A DNA stretch of 14,341 bases. Source: Bacteroidales bacterium. Lineage in GTDB: Bacteria; Bacteroidota; Bacteroidia; Bacteroidales; P3. A program made the translations under genes and the position numbers. The stretch lies in the NCBI GenBank assembly GCA_017988355.1, contig JAGNRX010000009.1, forward strand, positions 1-14,341, in the 5' to 3' direction. Shown here in pieces: positions 1 through 7,165 of the stretch (its first letter is position 1; every line of letters starts with the position of its first letter). The notes below the pieces were generated by a model, which did not search any database, had not been told where the DNA came from, and saw only the letters and a program-made list of their open reading frames with translations.

Positions 1-53
1 CATCTTAGCGTCTTAAGATGGGCATCTTAGCAGCGTGAGATGGGCATCTTAGC
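1..53. repeat. 22-bp tandem palindromic repeat array, right end
   Basis: The 9-mer CATCTTAGC occurs at 1-9, 23-31 and 45-53, an exact 22-bp period. Units 1 and 2 share CATCTTAGC at the front and GATGGG at the back and differ in the 7-nt middle (GTCTTAA and AGCGTGA). Unit 3 diverges after its first ten bases, so this is the end of the array. Each full unit is also an inverted repeat: CATCTTA and TAAGATG pair in unit 1, and CATCTTA and TGAGATG pair in unit 2 with one G-U pair in RNA. The junction between units, AAGATG-GG-CATCTT, is palindromic too. Because 22 is not a multiple of 3, it is unlikely to encode a peptide repeat. The window starts on a unit boundary, so the array may continue to the left. 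Function is unknown; hairpins, a protein-binding array or an intergenic repeat family are all possible. Confidence 0.8.
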
Positions 54-62
54 AAGATTAAA

Positions 63-70
63 CAAAGGTA
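63..70 (-). promoter_or_regulatory. Possible -7 box (TACCTTTG) of a leftward promoter
   Basis: On the minus strand this reads TACCTTTG, a match to the Bacteroidota sigma-factor -7 consensus TAnnTTTG, and it is preceded by TA. No convincing TTG or TTTG -33 element lies about 19-23 nt upstream. It would start a transcript near 55-58, running straight into the palindromic repeats and towards a gene outside the window. With only one box visible, a chance match is quite possible. Confidence 0.3.
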
Positions 71-123
71 TATAAATTTAATGCTTGATTCTACTGATTT
101 TAAACAAAGTAAGGAGATATTAC

Positions 124-468
124 TTAGCCACCTACTCTCTTTACTTTATAGCCCTCTGAAATCAGTAAAGCCATTACTTTTTCTCTATGGTCGCCTTGAA
201 TTAGTATCTCTCCATCTTTGGTATTTCCTCCCACGCCACATTTGGTTTTAAGCATCTTTCCTAAGGTTGAAAGGTCTTCTTCTGAGCCAATAAATCCTGT
301 TATAAGGGTAACTTTCTTGCCTCCTCTTTGCTTTTTGTCAAGCTGTACTTTAAGGTTTTGCTGATTGGAGGGAAGGGTTTCAGGGGTCTCCTGATCAGAG
401 GTTTCGAATTGGAAAGATGGGTTCGTTGAATAGACTATACCAACTCGGTTCTTTTCTTTCTTTGCCAT
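124..468 (-). CDS. SUI1/YciH-family translation initiation factor-like protein
   Basis: This 114-residue protein belongs to the SUI1 (eIF1/YciH) family, small proteins that in eukaryotes and archaea act on start-codon choice at the small ribosomal subunit. The bacterial role is less clear. The SUI1 domain covers about residues 38-114 and carries the family signatures QRGGKKVTLITGF (47-59), LKTKCGVGGNTKDGEILIQG (73-92) and the GYK..RVGG end. The N-terminal GIVYSTNP stretch (10-17) resembles other Bacteroidota members and supports the ATG at 468. A lysine-rich start and a low-complexity linker (about 22-38) precede the domain. Its first 74 bp overlap the end of the upstream lipid-kinase gene in another frame. 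It is the last gene of the minus-strand run. Confidence 0.93.
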   Translation of the reverse strand: MAKKEKNRVGIVYSTNPSFQFETSDQETPETLPSNQQNLKVQLDKKQRGGKKVTLITGFIGSEEDLSTLGKMLKTKCGVGGNTKDGEILIQGDHREKVMALLISEGYKVKRVGG

Positions 469-1351
469 TATCTTCTGGGATTATTACATTTAATGATTTA
501 TGGTTGATTGAGAAATTTAATTCTCTTGCCATTAGTTCTGACTCTCCATCAAGGTTTACTAATCTTGATTCGTTATTTATTACTTTTATTTTTTGTGCCT
601 TAAACGACCTAACATAGATTGACTTGTCGAAATTCCTAAAAAACAGGAGTTGTGCAGTCCATGGTAGCATAATAATTGGCACTTTCTTAACTATGCTTAC
701 TTGAATATATCCGTCATCTACCTTTGCCGAGGGTGCAATGATGGTGTTGAATCCAAATTGGTTGCTATTGGCAAAGCTAATGAATAGAGCCTCGGTCTCT
801 ATCTCTTGTCCATCAAATTCAATTACGTATTTCTTTGACTCATAGAAAGGATAGTATTGGAGGATTAGGGAGAAGTATTTATTGAACCCCCTTGTCTTTG
901 TCTGCCTGAACTCTTTTGCAATTAGGGCATCAAAGCCTATTCCTGCAATTGATGCATAAATCTTATTATTTACTTTTATTGTGTCTATCGTTGCCCTCTT
1001 TTTCTTATTTAAAACCTCTATCGCTTCGTCAATATTGAGGGGGATGTTTAGGGTTCTTGCAAGTCCATTTCCACTTCCTGCTGGAATTATGCCTAAGGTT
1101 ACGTTTGTTCCAATTAGTCCTTTAACGCAGTCATTAATTGAGCCATCACCTCCAACCGAAACAACAATATCAACATTTCTCATTGCTGCTTGAAGGCTTA
1201 GAGCTGTTGCGTGGTGAGCATATTCGGTATATGCAATTTCGTAGTCAAACAAGTTTAAGTCTAAGACCTTTTCTATGGACTCTTCTACTTTCTTTTGCTT
1301 GCCAATTCCCGAAACTGGGTTGATGATAAATAAAATCTTATCTTTTTTCAT
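395..1351 (-). CDS. Diacylglycerol kinase/LCB5-YegS family lipid kinase
   Basis: This 318-residue lipid kinase has the DAGK catalytic fold. Visible motifs are the nucleotide-binding INPVSG (10-15), the GGDGS loop (67-71) within VSVGGDGSIND, PAGSGNGLAR (90-99), and the C-terminal NLDGE (266-270) that usually helps bind metal and nucleotide. It is cytosolic or peripheral to the inner membrane, and would use ATP to phosphorylate diacylglycerol, a sphingoid base or a related lipid. The exact substrate cannot be read from sequence. Its ATG overlaps the end of the LtaS-like gene by 14 bp, which suggests translational coupling. About 25 C-terminal residues after the last predicted strand lie inside the start of the SUI1 gene; they are basic and proline/aromatic-rich and look like a frame-shared tail. 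General family is certain, substrate is not. Confidence 0.92.
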   Translation of the reverse strand: MKKDKILFIINPVSGIGKQKKVEESIEKVLDLNLFDYEIAYTEYAHHATALSLQAAMRNVDIVVSVGGDGSINDCVKGLIGTNVTLGIIPAGSGNGLARTLNIPLNIDEAIEVLNKKKRATIDTIKVNNKIYASIAGIGFDALIAKEFRQTKTRGFNKYFSLILQYYPFYESKKYVIEFDGQEIETEALFISFANSNQFGFNTIIAPSAKVDDGYIQVSIVKKVPIIMLPWTAQLLFFRNFDKSIYVRSFKAQKIKVINNESRLVNLDGESELMARELNFSINHKSLNVIIPEDNGKERKEPSWYSLFNEPIFPIRNL

Positions 1352-3245
1352 CTTTAATCACTAGTGAGTTTTCTATTAGTCGTGTATTGTATTCTTGAAT
1401 TATCGCTTGTATTGTGAGTGTCATTTTCTTTAATAGCTCTTTGTTTTCTCTTGATATGTCTTTTTTTGCATTTGCATCACTTGGTAAAAAATATAGTTTG
1501 GACTCTAAGCCCTCGTTATACTTGCAAAGATAATCCCCTTCTCTTAACATATACTCTCCATTGACATATAAGACGTAGGGTTTATCTCCTTTTGAAAGGG
1601 CATCTTTGCCAAATGCAATAAAGGGTTTCCTATATCCTATCATAGACATTGCTGTTGGAAGTATATCTGCTTGTTGCATATTTATGTTTGTGTTCAAGCC
1701 TTGTTTTAAATTAGGGTGGTAGAAAATTATTGGCACTTTGAACTTCCCTAAAAGGGTTAAATAATCTTCCTGCTGTGTTGCTGCGGAATGGTCTGCTGTG
1801 ATAATAAATAATGTGTTCTTAAACCAAGGTTTCTTTTCTGCTTCTTCAAAAAAGCGTTTTAGGGCATAATCGGCATATCCTACTGTTTCGTGAACTATCA
1901 TTGTACCCTTAGGGAAGCGACCCTTGTGTTGAGGGGGAATTGTGTAGGGATGATGTGAGGAAAGGGTGAAAACAGCAGATGTGAACGGTTCTTTGTAGTG
2001 GTCAAGCTCTCTAACCATATATTGTAGGAAGGGTTCGTCGAATATTCCCCAATTACCGTCATAGTCTTTGTCGTTATTGTATTCTCTTCTTCCGTAATAA
2101 TCATCGTAACCTACGTTTTTGGTGAAGGCATCAAAGCCCATAGAGCCATTATATCCACCATGGAAGAAAGAGGTTTTGTAGTTAAAGGGTTTAAGTAGGG
2201 ATGCAAAAGAGGATAGGTTATTGCTACCATATTGAGATGTTATAAAAGATTCATCATTTAGCAAAGGAAGGGAAGAAAGAACTGCTGGAACTCCGTCAAT
2301 ACTTCTTTTTGCATTTGCGTAACCGTTGAAAACAATTGATTTCTTAGCCAAAGAAGATAGAAAAGGAGTGTATCCTTTCATATATTCTTCAGAGAAACTC
2401 TCTACAATTATCACTACAACATTTGTTTTCCCTATTTCTAATTTCTCAGTGAAAAGGCTATCTGTTTGTTGTTCTCTTGGATTAATGATAGGGTTGAAAT
2501 AGAGCCTTAACTCCTTTTCATCCTTAAAGTATTCTTTTTTTTCAACACCTGTTCTGCCCCATGTTCTGTATAGGGTGAAGGGAGTGTTAAGTACAAGTGG
2601 TGTATTTTGGCTTGAGGTGTAGTAGTTAGCATGAACAATGCTTAAGGGGCGAAGTTGTAGTCCTCCTCTTTGTCCAATAAAGAAAAGACCTGCTAAGAGG
2701 ATAAATAGGGCTGTATTTTTAATATACCATTTCTTGTCAGCTATTATTAGTTCTGAAGTGTATTTCCTATCTATTAGCTTTCTAAGATAGTGGAAAATTA
2801 GGTTTAGGACAACGAATATGACTACTATATGCCAGTAATCTCTTGCAAATTGGGGTATTAATTCTTTGAAATCGCCACCAACGCCAAGGTAGTTGAAGAA
2901 ATCGTAGGTTATTCTCTTATAAGTGAATTTATAGTATGCAAGATCAATGCAGTTAAGTGCTAAGATAAGGTTTGTTCCAAGAACATAGAAGAAATTATAT
3001 GACCTTTTATAGTATTTGTTTTCTCTAATTGGGATTGGAAGAAGGCTTAGGACTATGAAGAAAGAAAGGAATACAACAATTGATGATATCCCAAAACGGA
3101 GTGAACCTATGAATATTGAAATGAAGTCAGCAAATCCGTCAATTGAAAATATGGATGTGTTGAGTAGGTACATTGCTAATTGGGTTAGAAGAAGAAGTCC
3201 CAATGTTAGAAGGAATTTTAGTAGGACGGATATATGTAATTTCAT
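1338..3245 (-). CDS. LtaS-like sulfatase-fold membrane enzyme (headgroup transferase)
   Basis: This 635-residue protein has about five N-terminal membrane helices (near 7-28, 42-70, 83-105, 138-155 and 177-192) and then an extracytoplasmic alkaline-phosphatase/sulfatase domain (about 270-575). This is the architecture of LtaS and related phosphoglycerol or phosphoethanolamine transferases. Candidate metal and catalytic residues are E282 in VVVIIVESFSEEY, nucleophile S315 in NAKRSIDGVPA (family members use Thr or Ser here), the FFHGGYNGSMGFD segment (360-372), SSHHPY (429-434) and D485-H486 in ITADHS. Bacteroidota do not make classical lipoteichoic acid, so the acceptor is probably another envelope glycan, lipid or protein; this is inference. 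It starts 24 bp after the GldB-like gene and overlaps the lipid kinase by 14 bp, a pairing that fits recycling of the diacylglycerol released when phosphatidylglycerol is the donor. Confidence 0.9.
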   Translation of the reverse strand: MKLHISVLLKFLLTLGLLLLTQLAMYLLNTSIFSIDGFADFISIFIGSLRFGISSIVVFLSFFIVLSLLPIPIRENKYYKRSYNFFYVLGTNLILALNCIDLAYYKFTYKRITYDFFNYLGVGGDFKELIPQFARDYWHIVVIFVVLNLIFHYLRKLIDRKYTSELIIADKKWYIKNTALFILLAGLFFIGQRGGLQLRPLSIVHANYYTSSQNTPLVLNTPFTLYRTWGRTGVEKKEYFKDEKELRLYFNPIINPREQQTDSLFTEKLEIGKTNVVVIIVESFSEEYMKGYTPFLSSLAKKSIVFNGYANAKRSIDGVPAVLSSLPLLNDESFITSQYGSNNLSSFASLLKPFNYKTSFFHGGYNGSMGFDAFTKNVGYDDYYGRREYNNDKDYDGNWGIFDEPFLQYMVRELDHYKEPFTSAVFTLSSHHPYTIPPQHKGRFPKGTMIVHETVGYADYALKRFFEEAEKKPWFKNTLFIITADHSAATQQEDYLTLLGKFKVPIIFYHPNLKQGLNTNINMQQADILPTAMSMIGYRKPFIAFGKDALSKGDKPYVLYVNGEYMLREGDYLCKYNEGLESKLYFLPSDANAKKDISRENKELLKKMTLTIQAIIQEYNTRLIENSLVIKDEKR

Positions 3246-3269
3246 TTCTTAAGCTTATTATAATTTCAA

Positions 3270-4298
3270 TTACTTATTAGGTTTATAAGATGATTCTCTA
3301 AGAATTTCTCTTGCATCCTTTGTTTCAAACATTTCTTTTAGGGTCTTATTCTTGCCTTTCATATATTTCTCAACAATCTTATAGCCAACATAATCTCCCA
3401 ATCTTGAAGGGGAACCACTTAAACCCTTTGTTGTTGGACCTTCTGTAATCATATACATATACTGTGTCCTATCCTTTGAGTATAGAAGTTGGTTTTGTAT
3501 GATAAATCCCCAGATATTGTATTCGTTTTTTTCAACCCAGTCCATTTGTTCTTGACTATAACGGAATAAGCTATTTATGGAAGACTTTGGAAGCAGTTGT
3601 TTTAATGCGTAATAGTACTTTCCTCTTTCTACAATGATATCGCATAATGATGCCTCATGGCTTTGCTCCATTAGAGGGAGGTCTTGGGTTATAACATCTC
3701 TAAGATAGACATTCATTATATCAGGAACTATGTAAGCAGAGTCGAGCATTGTCATTATGTATTTTGGATACTGACTATAGAATTGGTTATTCTGCAAGTA
3801 GTTTATGCTATATAGGTCAATTGCAATTGTTATAAAGTCTTCTTGAGCTACAATCCTTTTTGAATATGAATAAGAGAAGTCGGCTGGTCCAAACATAAAG
3901 GAATAGAGTTTTGGTATCTTCGTATTGGGATAGTCTTCAATTAGGATAGAAAAAGCATTTGTTACTTCATTTGAAACCCAGTCTAAACTCTTATAACGAT
4001 TTTTCACACTCTTATAAGCAGAAATCATCATTGTGTCTTGTGCAAAATCACTAATCATTTGGAAGTATTCTGCATCGTCTAATGTTGTGTTGAAAAGTGG
4101 TTTATAGTTTTCAAAATTAGCTTGTAAATGTGCTTTAAGGTCTTTTTGGCTTTTGTCAAATAGCACATCCTCAAACCTATTAACGCTCATTGTTATTTCA
4201 TTTCCAGTTTTAGGATCAATAAGGGTTGGTTTCTTATCTTTTGAACAAGAAGAAAATAGAATAAGGCTTATAGCTATAAATAAAAATATCTTTTTCAT
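3270..4298 (-). CDS. GldB-like lipoprotein
   Basis: This 342-residue protein opens with a lipoprotein signal peptide ending LFSSC (Cys18), so it should be lipid-anchored in the envelope. Several segments match the gliding-motility lipoprotein GldB family as I know it: FITIAIDLYSINYL (155-168), QYPKYIMTMLDSAYIVPDIM (176-195), DIIVERGKYYYALKQLLP (220-237), and the tail DYVGYKIVEKYM ... AREILRESSYKPNK (302-342). Length is close to the usual 310-340 residues. GldB is needed for gliding in Flavobacterium, but homologues occur in non-gliding Bacteroidales, and no other gliding or type IX secretion gene is nearby, so a general envelope role is as likely. It lies 53 bp after the DUF3298-type gene and 24 bp before the LtaS-like gene in one direction. 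I give no symbol because orthology to true GldB is unproven. Confidence 0.8.
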   Translation of the reverse strand: MKKIFLFIAISLILFSSCSKDKKPTLIDPKTGNEITMSVNRFEDVLFDKSQKDLKAHLQANFENYKPLFNTTLDDAEYFQMISDFAQDTMMISAYKSVKNRYKSLDWVSNEVTNAFSILIEDYPNTKIPKLYSFMFGPADFSYSYSKRIVAQEDFITIAIDLYSINYLQNNQFYSQYPKYIMTMLDSAYIVPDIMNVYLRDVITQDLPLMEQSHEASLCDIIVERGKYYYALKQLLPKSSINSLFRYSQEQMDWVEKNEYNIWGFIIQNQLLYSKDRTQYMYMITEGPTTKGLSGSPSRLGDYVGYKIVEKYMKGKNKTLKEMFETKDAREILRESSYKPNK

Positions 4299-4351
4299 AG
4301 ATTTGAATCTATTATTTAGTAAAATTAAGTGAAATAATTATAAGGTCTTTC

Positions 4352-5164
4352 CTATTCTGCGAAATGTCTTTTCTTAAAATCTTCTCTTAAGAATTGCTTT
4401 GCCTCTTTTATTGGTATCTTTATTTCTGCTGGCCCATAAGCATAAGCTCTTATATCATAGTCACCATAAGAGAAAATAAGATTAACTGAATCAAAATAAA
4501 CAATAGGAGAAACAATAAAGTCTTTTGGAGCTTCAACATCAAATAGATTTAAGTCAGATATTTGTTTTGCCTTTTCTTGTTTCATAAGAGTATTAAGCAA
4601 AATCTCTTTTAACCTAAGGTTATCTGTTATATTTGGTATGAATATATCATCAGTATTAAGTTTCTTTCCTAGAGAAAAGTCATAGACAAAATAATACTTT
4701 AATTTATTTGGGTGTGCTCCTCCTGTATAGTATTCTTCGTTGATTACATAGCTACAAAGGGTCTTATCTATATAGACAAAATTAGATTTAAGATTTGTCC
4801 ACATTTGATTTGATCCTCTATTCTCTTTCAAATGACTTACTCCTGGTTCTTGGAAGAAATCTGTCTTCTCCAACATATAGAGATTTATTGAAGTTTCTAG
4901 GTCTGTTGTGTCTATATTTACATTGAAGAGCGATTCTATTATTATTTTTCTAAGCTTGCAAGCATTTGTATCTTCTAAGCATTTAGGTAATTGAATATTG
5001 ATATCAAATTTATAACTAGCATATTTAGGATTGTCCTCATAGTGTTTTGTTTGATTAATTTGAATATCTTCAAACTCCATTTTGTCTATTCCAACCTTTG
5101 TTTTATTACATCCTATGAAAAATAAAACAATTGATAAGAGAACTAATAAATTCCTCGTTTTCAT
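4352..5164 (-). CDS. DUF3298-type lipoprotein
   Basis: This 270-residue lipoprotein has a signal peptide ending FFIGC (Cys19). The C-terminal half carries the DUF3298 (RsiV C-terminal-like) hallmarks: EEYYTGGAHPNKLKYYFVYD (143-162, with the GGAHP loop), and an end segment with YGDYDIRAYAYGPAEIKIP. A DUF4163-like region probably precedes it (about 35-140). The family occurs in many envelope proteins, including the extracellular part of the anti-sigma factor RsiV in Firmicutes, where it binds lysozyme. No transmembrane or anti-sigma segment is present here, so this is not RsiV; binding of a glycan or enzyme is only a guess. Cysteines at 62, 69 and 137 could form disulfides. It lies 29 bp downstream of lptC, in a spot where some relatives carry a CNNM-type transporter gene instead. 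Confidence 0.8.
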   Translation of the reverse strand: MKTRNLLVLLSIVLFFIGCNKTKVGIDKMEFEDIQINQTKHYEDNPKYASYKFDINIQLPKCLEDTNACKLRKIIIESLFNVNIDTTDLETSINLYMLEKTDFFQEPGVSHLKENRGSNQMWTNLKSNFVYIDKTLCSYVINEEYYTGGAHPNKLKYYFVYDFSLGKKLNTDDIFIPNITDNLRLKEILLNTLMKQEKAKQISDLNLFDVEAPKDFIVSPIVYFDSVNLIFSYGDYDIRAYAYGPAEIKIPIKEAKQFLREDFKKRHFAE

Positions 5165-5193
5165 AATCCTAAGTATTTTATTTTTAAATCTTT

Positions 5194-5769
5194 TTATTCA
5201 TCCTCAGAAACATATTGCGTTCCTCTTGGATTCTTTATTCTAATACTATCCATTTGTTCATTACCTTGGAATCCATCTCCATAAGCAATGCCCGACAAAC
5301 TGCTACGCATTACTTCTTTGTCGGAAACTATTGTTTTTAGAGTTTTATCCCAAACTAATTCTTTACAGAAGATTGTATCTTTTTCTTTATAGTTAATTAT
5401 TTGAATGCTATCTCTTAGATAAACTTTGTTGCTATTATTATAATTAATTGCATACTTGGCTACCAAGGTGGACTTAACGGTTAAATCATTATTATAGAAC
5501 CATACCTTAAGTCCTTTTGGGAATTCCATTCTTGCACTATCTCCATCATAATTATATATGATTGGAGCTTTTATTTGCACCTCAACTTTTCCGTTTTGAC
5601 TTCTTAGTATATCTGCAAACTTAACAATTTGAGTTGGTTTTCCTATAAGTCCTTTTTCTCCAGATGGGCTTTTCCCCTTGCAACTATTTAAAAACAAAAG
5701 TGAAGATAAACCTATAATTATCAATAGATTTATCTTCACAATTTGATTTATATATTTATTGTTTTTCAC
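5194..5769 (-). CDS. lptC: LPS export system component LptC
   Basis: This 191-residue protein matches Bacteroidota LptC, the single-pass periplasmic partner of the LptBFG transporter that passes lipopolysaccharide to LptA. An N-terminal hydrophobic segment (about 12-29) ends FLNSC (Cys30), so it may be a lipoprotein; Asn before Ser-Cys is atypical. The rest is a beta-jellyroll repeat domain: IVKFADILRSQNGKVEVQIK, GLKVWFYNNDLTVKSTLVA, KVYLRDSIQIINYKEKDTIF and the ISGIAYGDGF-like SLSGIAYGDGFQGN near the end. The start codon is GTG at 5767-5769; no in-frame ATG exists before residue 81, and an in-frame TAG at 5794-5796 limits extension upstream. It begins 14 bp after the TPR gene stop, and the coaX/OMP/TPR/lptC order is a recurring Bacteroidota arrangement as I recall it. 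Confidence 0.85.
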   Translation of the reverse strand: MKNNKYINQIVKINLLIIIGLSSLLFLNSCKGKSPSGEKGLIGKPTQIVKFADILRSQNGKVEVQIKAPIIYNYDGDSARMEFPKGLKVWFYNNDLTVKSTLVAKYAINYNNSNKVYLRDSIQIINYKEKDTIFCKELVWDKTLKTIVSDKEVMRSSLSGIAYGDGFQGNEQMDSIRIKNPRGTQYVSEDE

Positions 5770-5783
5770 AAAGGTTTTAGAAC

Positions 5784-7127
5784 TTATCTTAATCTAACAG
5801 TTGTGGACTCTCCAATCCAACATCCAACGGTATAGGACTGACCATTTGCTATTTCATAGAAGAATGCACTTTCAGTTGTTGGCCATTGACCTACTGCAGT
5901 ACGCATTAATGACTCGCATTTGTCAGCAATTGAAGGGTCAAGTGATTTTGCTCTTGCTGCCTTGTCGTATGCTGCCCAAGCTGCTCCCCTGATTTTTCCT
6001 TCATGTGATGCACAAGATGCTGCAGAACTTAAATACATTGTTGCAATAAAGTAAAGAGCTTCTCCTTCTTTTGATTTATCGTATGAAGAAACTTGGTAGA
6101 ATGCTGAACGAGCTGCTCCGTATTGGTCTGATGCCATTAGCATTTGAGCCCATAACATACAAGCTTTTGCTTTTGCTTCATTATCATCTGATTTATCAAG
6201 AGATTCTTTGAAATATATTGCCGCATCTCTTGTGTTTCCCTTACCTGCAAGCATTTGTCCCATCATAAAGGCTGACCTTGAAGTTGGTTCTAATTTATGA
6301 AGATTTTCTGTTGCACTAAAGAATAAATCTGATTTAGTACATCCTTTTCTTTCTAAATTAGTAGTAATCTTTTTAAGTAGCTCCAAGTTATTTGGTTCTT
6401 TATTAAATTTTGGTTGATAGATTGGAATAATTTTATCGCAAGATGCAAACGGTTCTATGATTTGTTCAGTTACTGCAATATATTCTTTAATTTTTTCTTC
6501 TAACTTATTGTCGCCTGCATCCAAAGCCTGTTTTCTTGAAAATTCTAAGGCATCTGAAGAAAAGTCATAAGCATCAAAAAGAGGTGACATTTGCTCCTCA
6601 TTTGCAGAAATAGAATGTAGGTAATCAAAACAAGCTTTTAGATATAAAGGTTTATATTGGTCGTCAAGTTCCATTCCTTTTTCACCACTCTTTTGAACAG
6701 CTTCCTTATAAAGGTTATATACTCTTTCTTTTTCTGCTGGTTTAAGTTCTGATAAATCTTTTGCCTTACGTGCAATATTATTTGCCTCTTGTCCAAAAGC
6801 GATTGTTCTTTTATCGTAAAGAGACATTAGCTCATCTAAATATCTTTGTCCCTCTTGAGGGGTTTTAGCTTGAACAATAAGGTTCTTTAGAATTACTGCA
6901 CCACGAATATAAAGATTCACGTGATTGTTTGGACATGCTGTAACTGCACTTCTCCAAGGTTCGTAAGCATCTTTATAGTTTTTTTGCTTGTAAAACTCTT
7001 GGTATAGAGAGTTATTCATAATGCAATCGATACTGTCTTTTGGGGTTTCTCCGTATTGTTGGGCAAACCCTTTTGTAGTAATACTTAATACTACTGTTAA
7101 CATTAATAGTGTTAAAATCTTTTTCAT
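5784..7127 (-). CDS. Exported tetratricopeptide-repeat protein
   Basis: This 447-residue protein has a Sec signal peptide with probable cleavage after GFA (about 22/23), and the mature protein is largely helical. TPR-like pairs are visible at about 42-67 (YQEFYKQKNYKDAYEPWRSA), 282-312 (SAFMMGQMLAGKGNTRDAAI then YFKESLDKS) and 322-350 (MLWAQMLMASDQYGAARSAF). The C-terminal end (QSYTVGCWIGESTTVRLR) looks like a short conserved beta segment after the helices. Several cysteines (35, 65, 234 and later) suggest an oxidised periplasmic setting. The position between an outer-membrane barrel gene and lptC points to a periplasmic or outer-membrane-associated scaffold in envelope assembly, but no experiment known to me gives its function. 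The start ATG at 7127 places it 38 bp after the barrel gene. Confidence 0.85.
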   Translation of the reverse strand: MKKILTLLMLTVVLSITTKGFAQQYGETPKDSIDCIMNNSLYQEFYKQKNYKDAYEPWRSAVTACPNNHVNLYIRGAVILKNLIVQAKTPQEGQRYLDELMSLYDKRTIAFGQEANNIARKAKDLSELKPAEKERVYNLYKEAVQKSGEKGMELDDQYKPLYLKACFDYLHSISANEEQMSPLFDAYDFSSDALEFSRKQALDAGDNKLEEKIKEYIAVTEQIIEPFASCDKIIPIYQPKFNKEPNNLELLKKITTNLERKGCTKSDLFFSATENLHKLEPTSRSAFMMGQMLAGKGNTRDAAIYFKESLDKSDDNEAKAKACMLWAQMLMASDQYGAARSAFYQVSSYDKSKEGEALYFIATMYLSSAASCASHEGKIRGAAWAAYDKAARAKSLDPSIADKCESLMRTAVGQWPTTESAFFYEIANGQSYTVGCWIGESTTVRLR

Positions 7128-7165
7128 CTTCTTTTTGCTATTCTATTTTGTTTTATTGATATTTT

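Noticed and set aside
1..53. CRISPR array
   Set aside because: The period is 22 bp with only a 7-nt variable part, too short for spacers, and units are joined by palindromes rather than separated by unique spacers.
417..1323. Plus-strand open frames opposite the lipid-kinase gene
   Set aside because: They lie wholly antisense to a gene with intact catalytic motifs, have no family-like sequence and no promoter, and are explained by coding bias on the other strand.
1898..2104. Second minus-strand frame inside the LtaS-like gene
   Set aside because: It overlaps the catalytic domain in another frame, is short, and shows no signal or motif.
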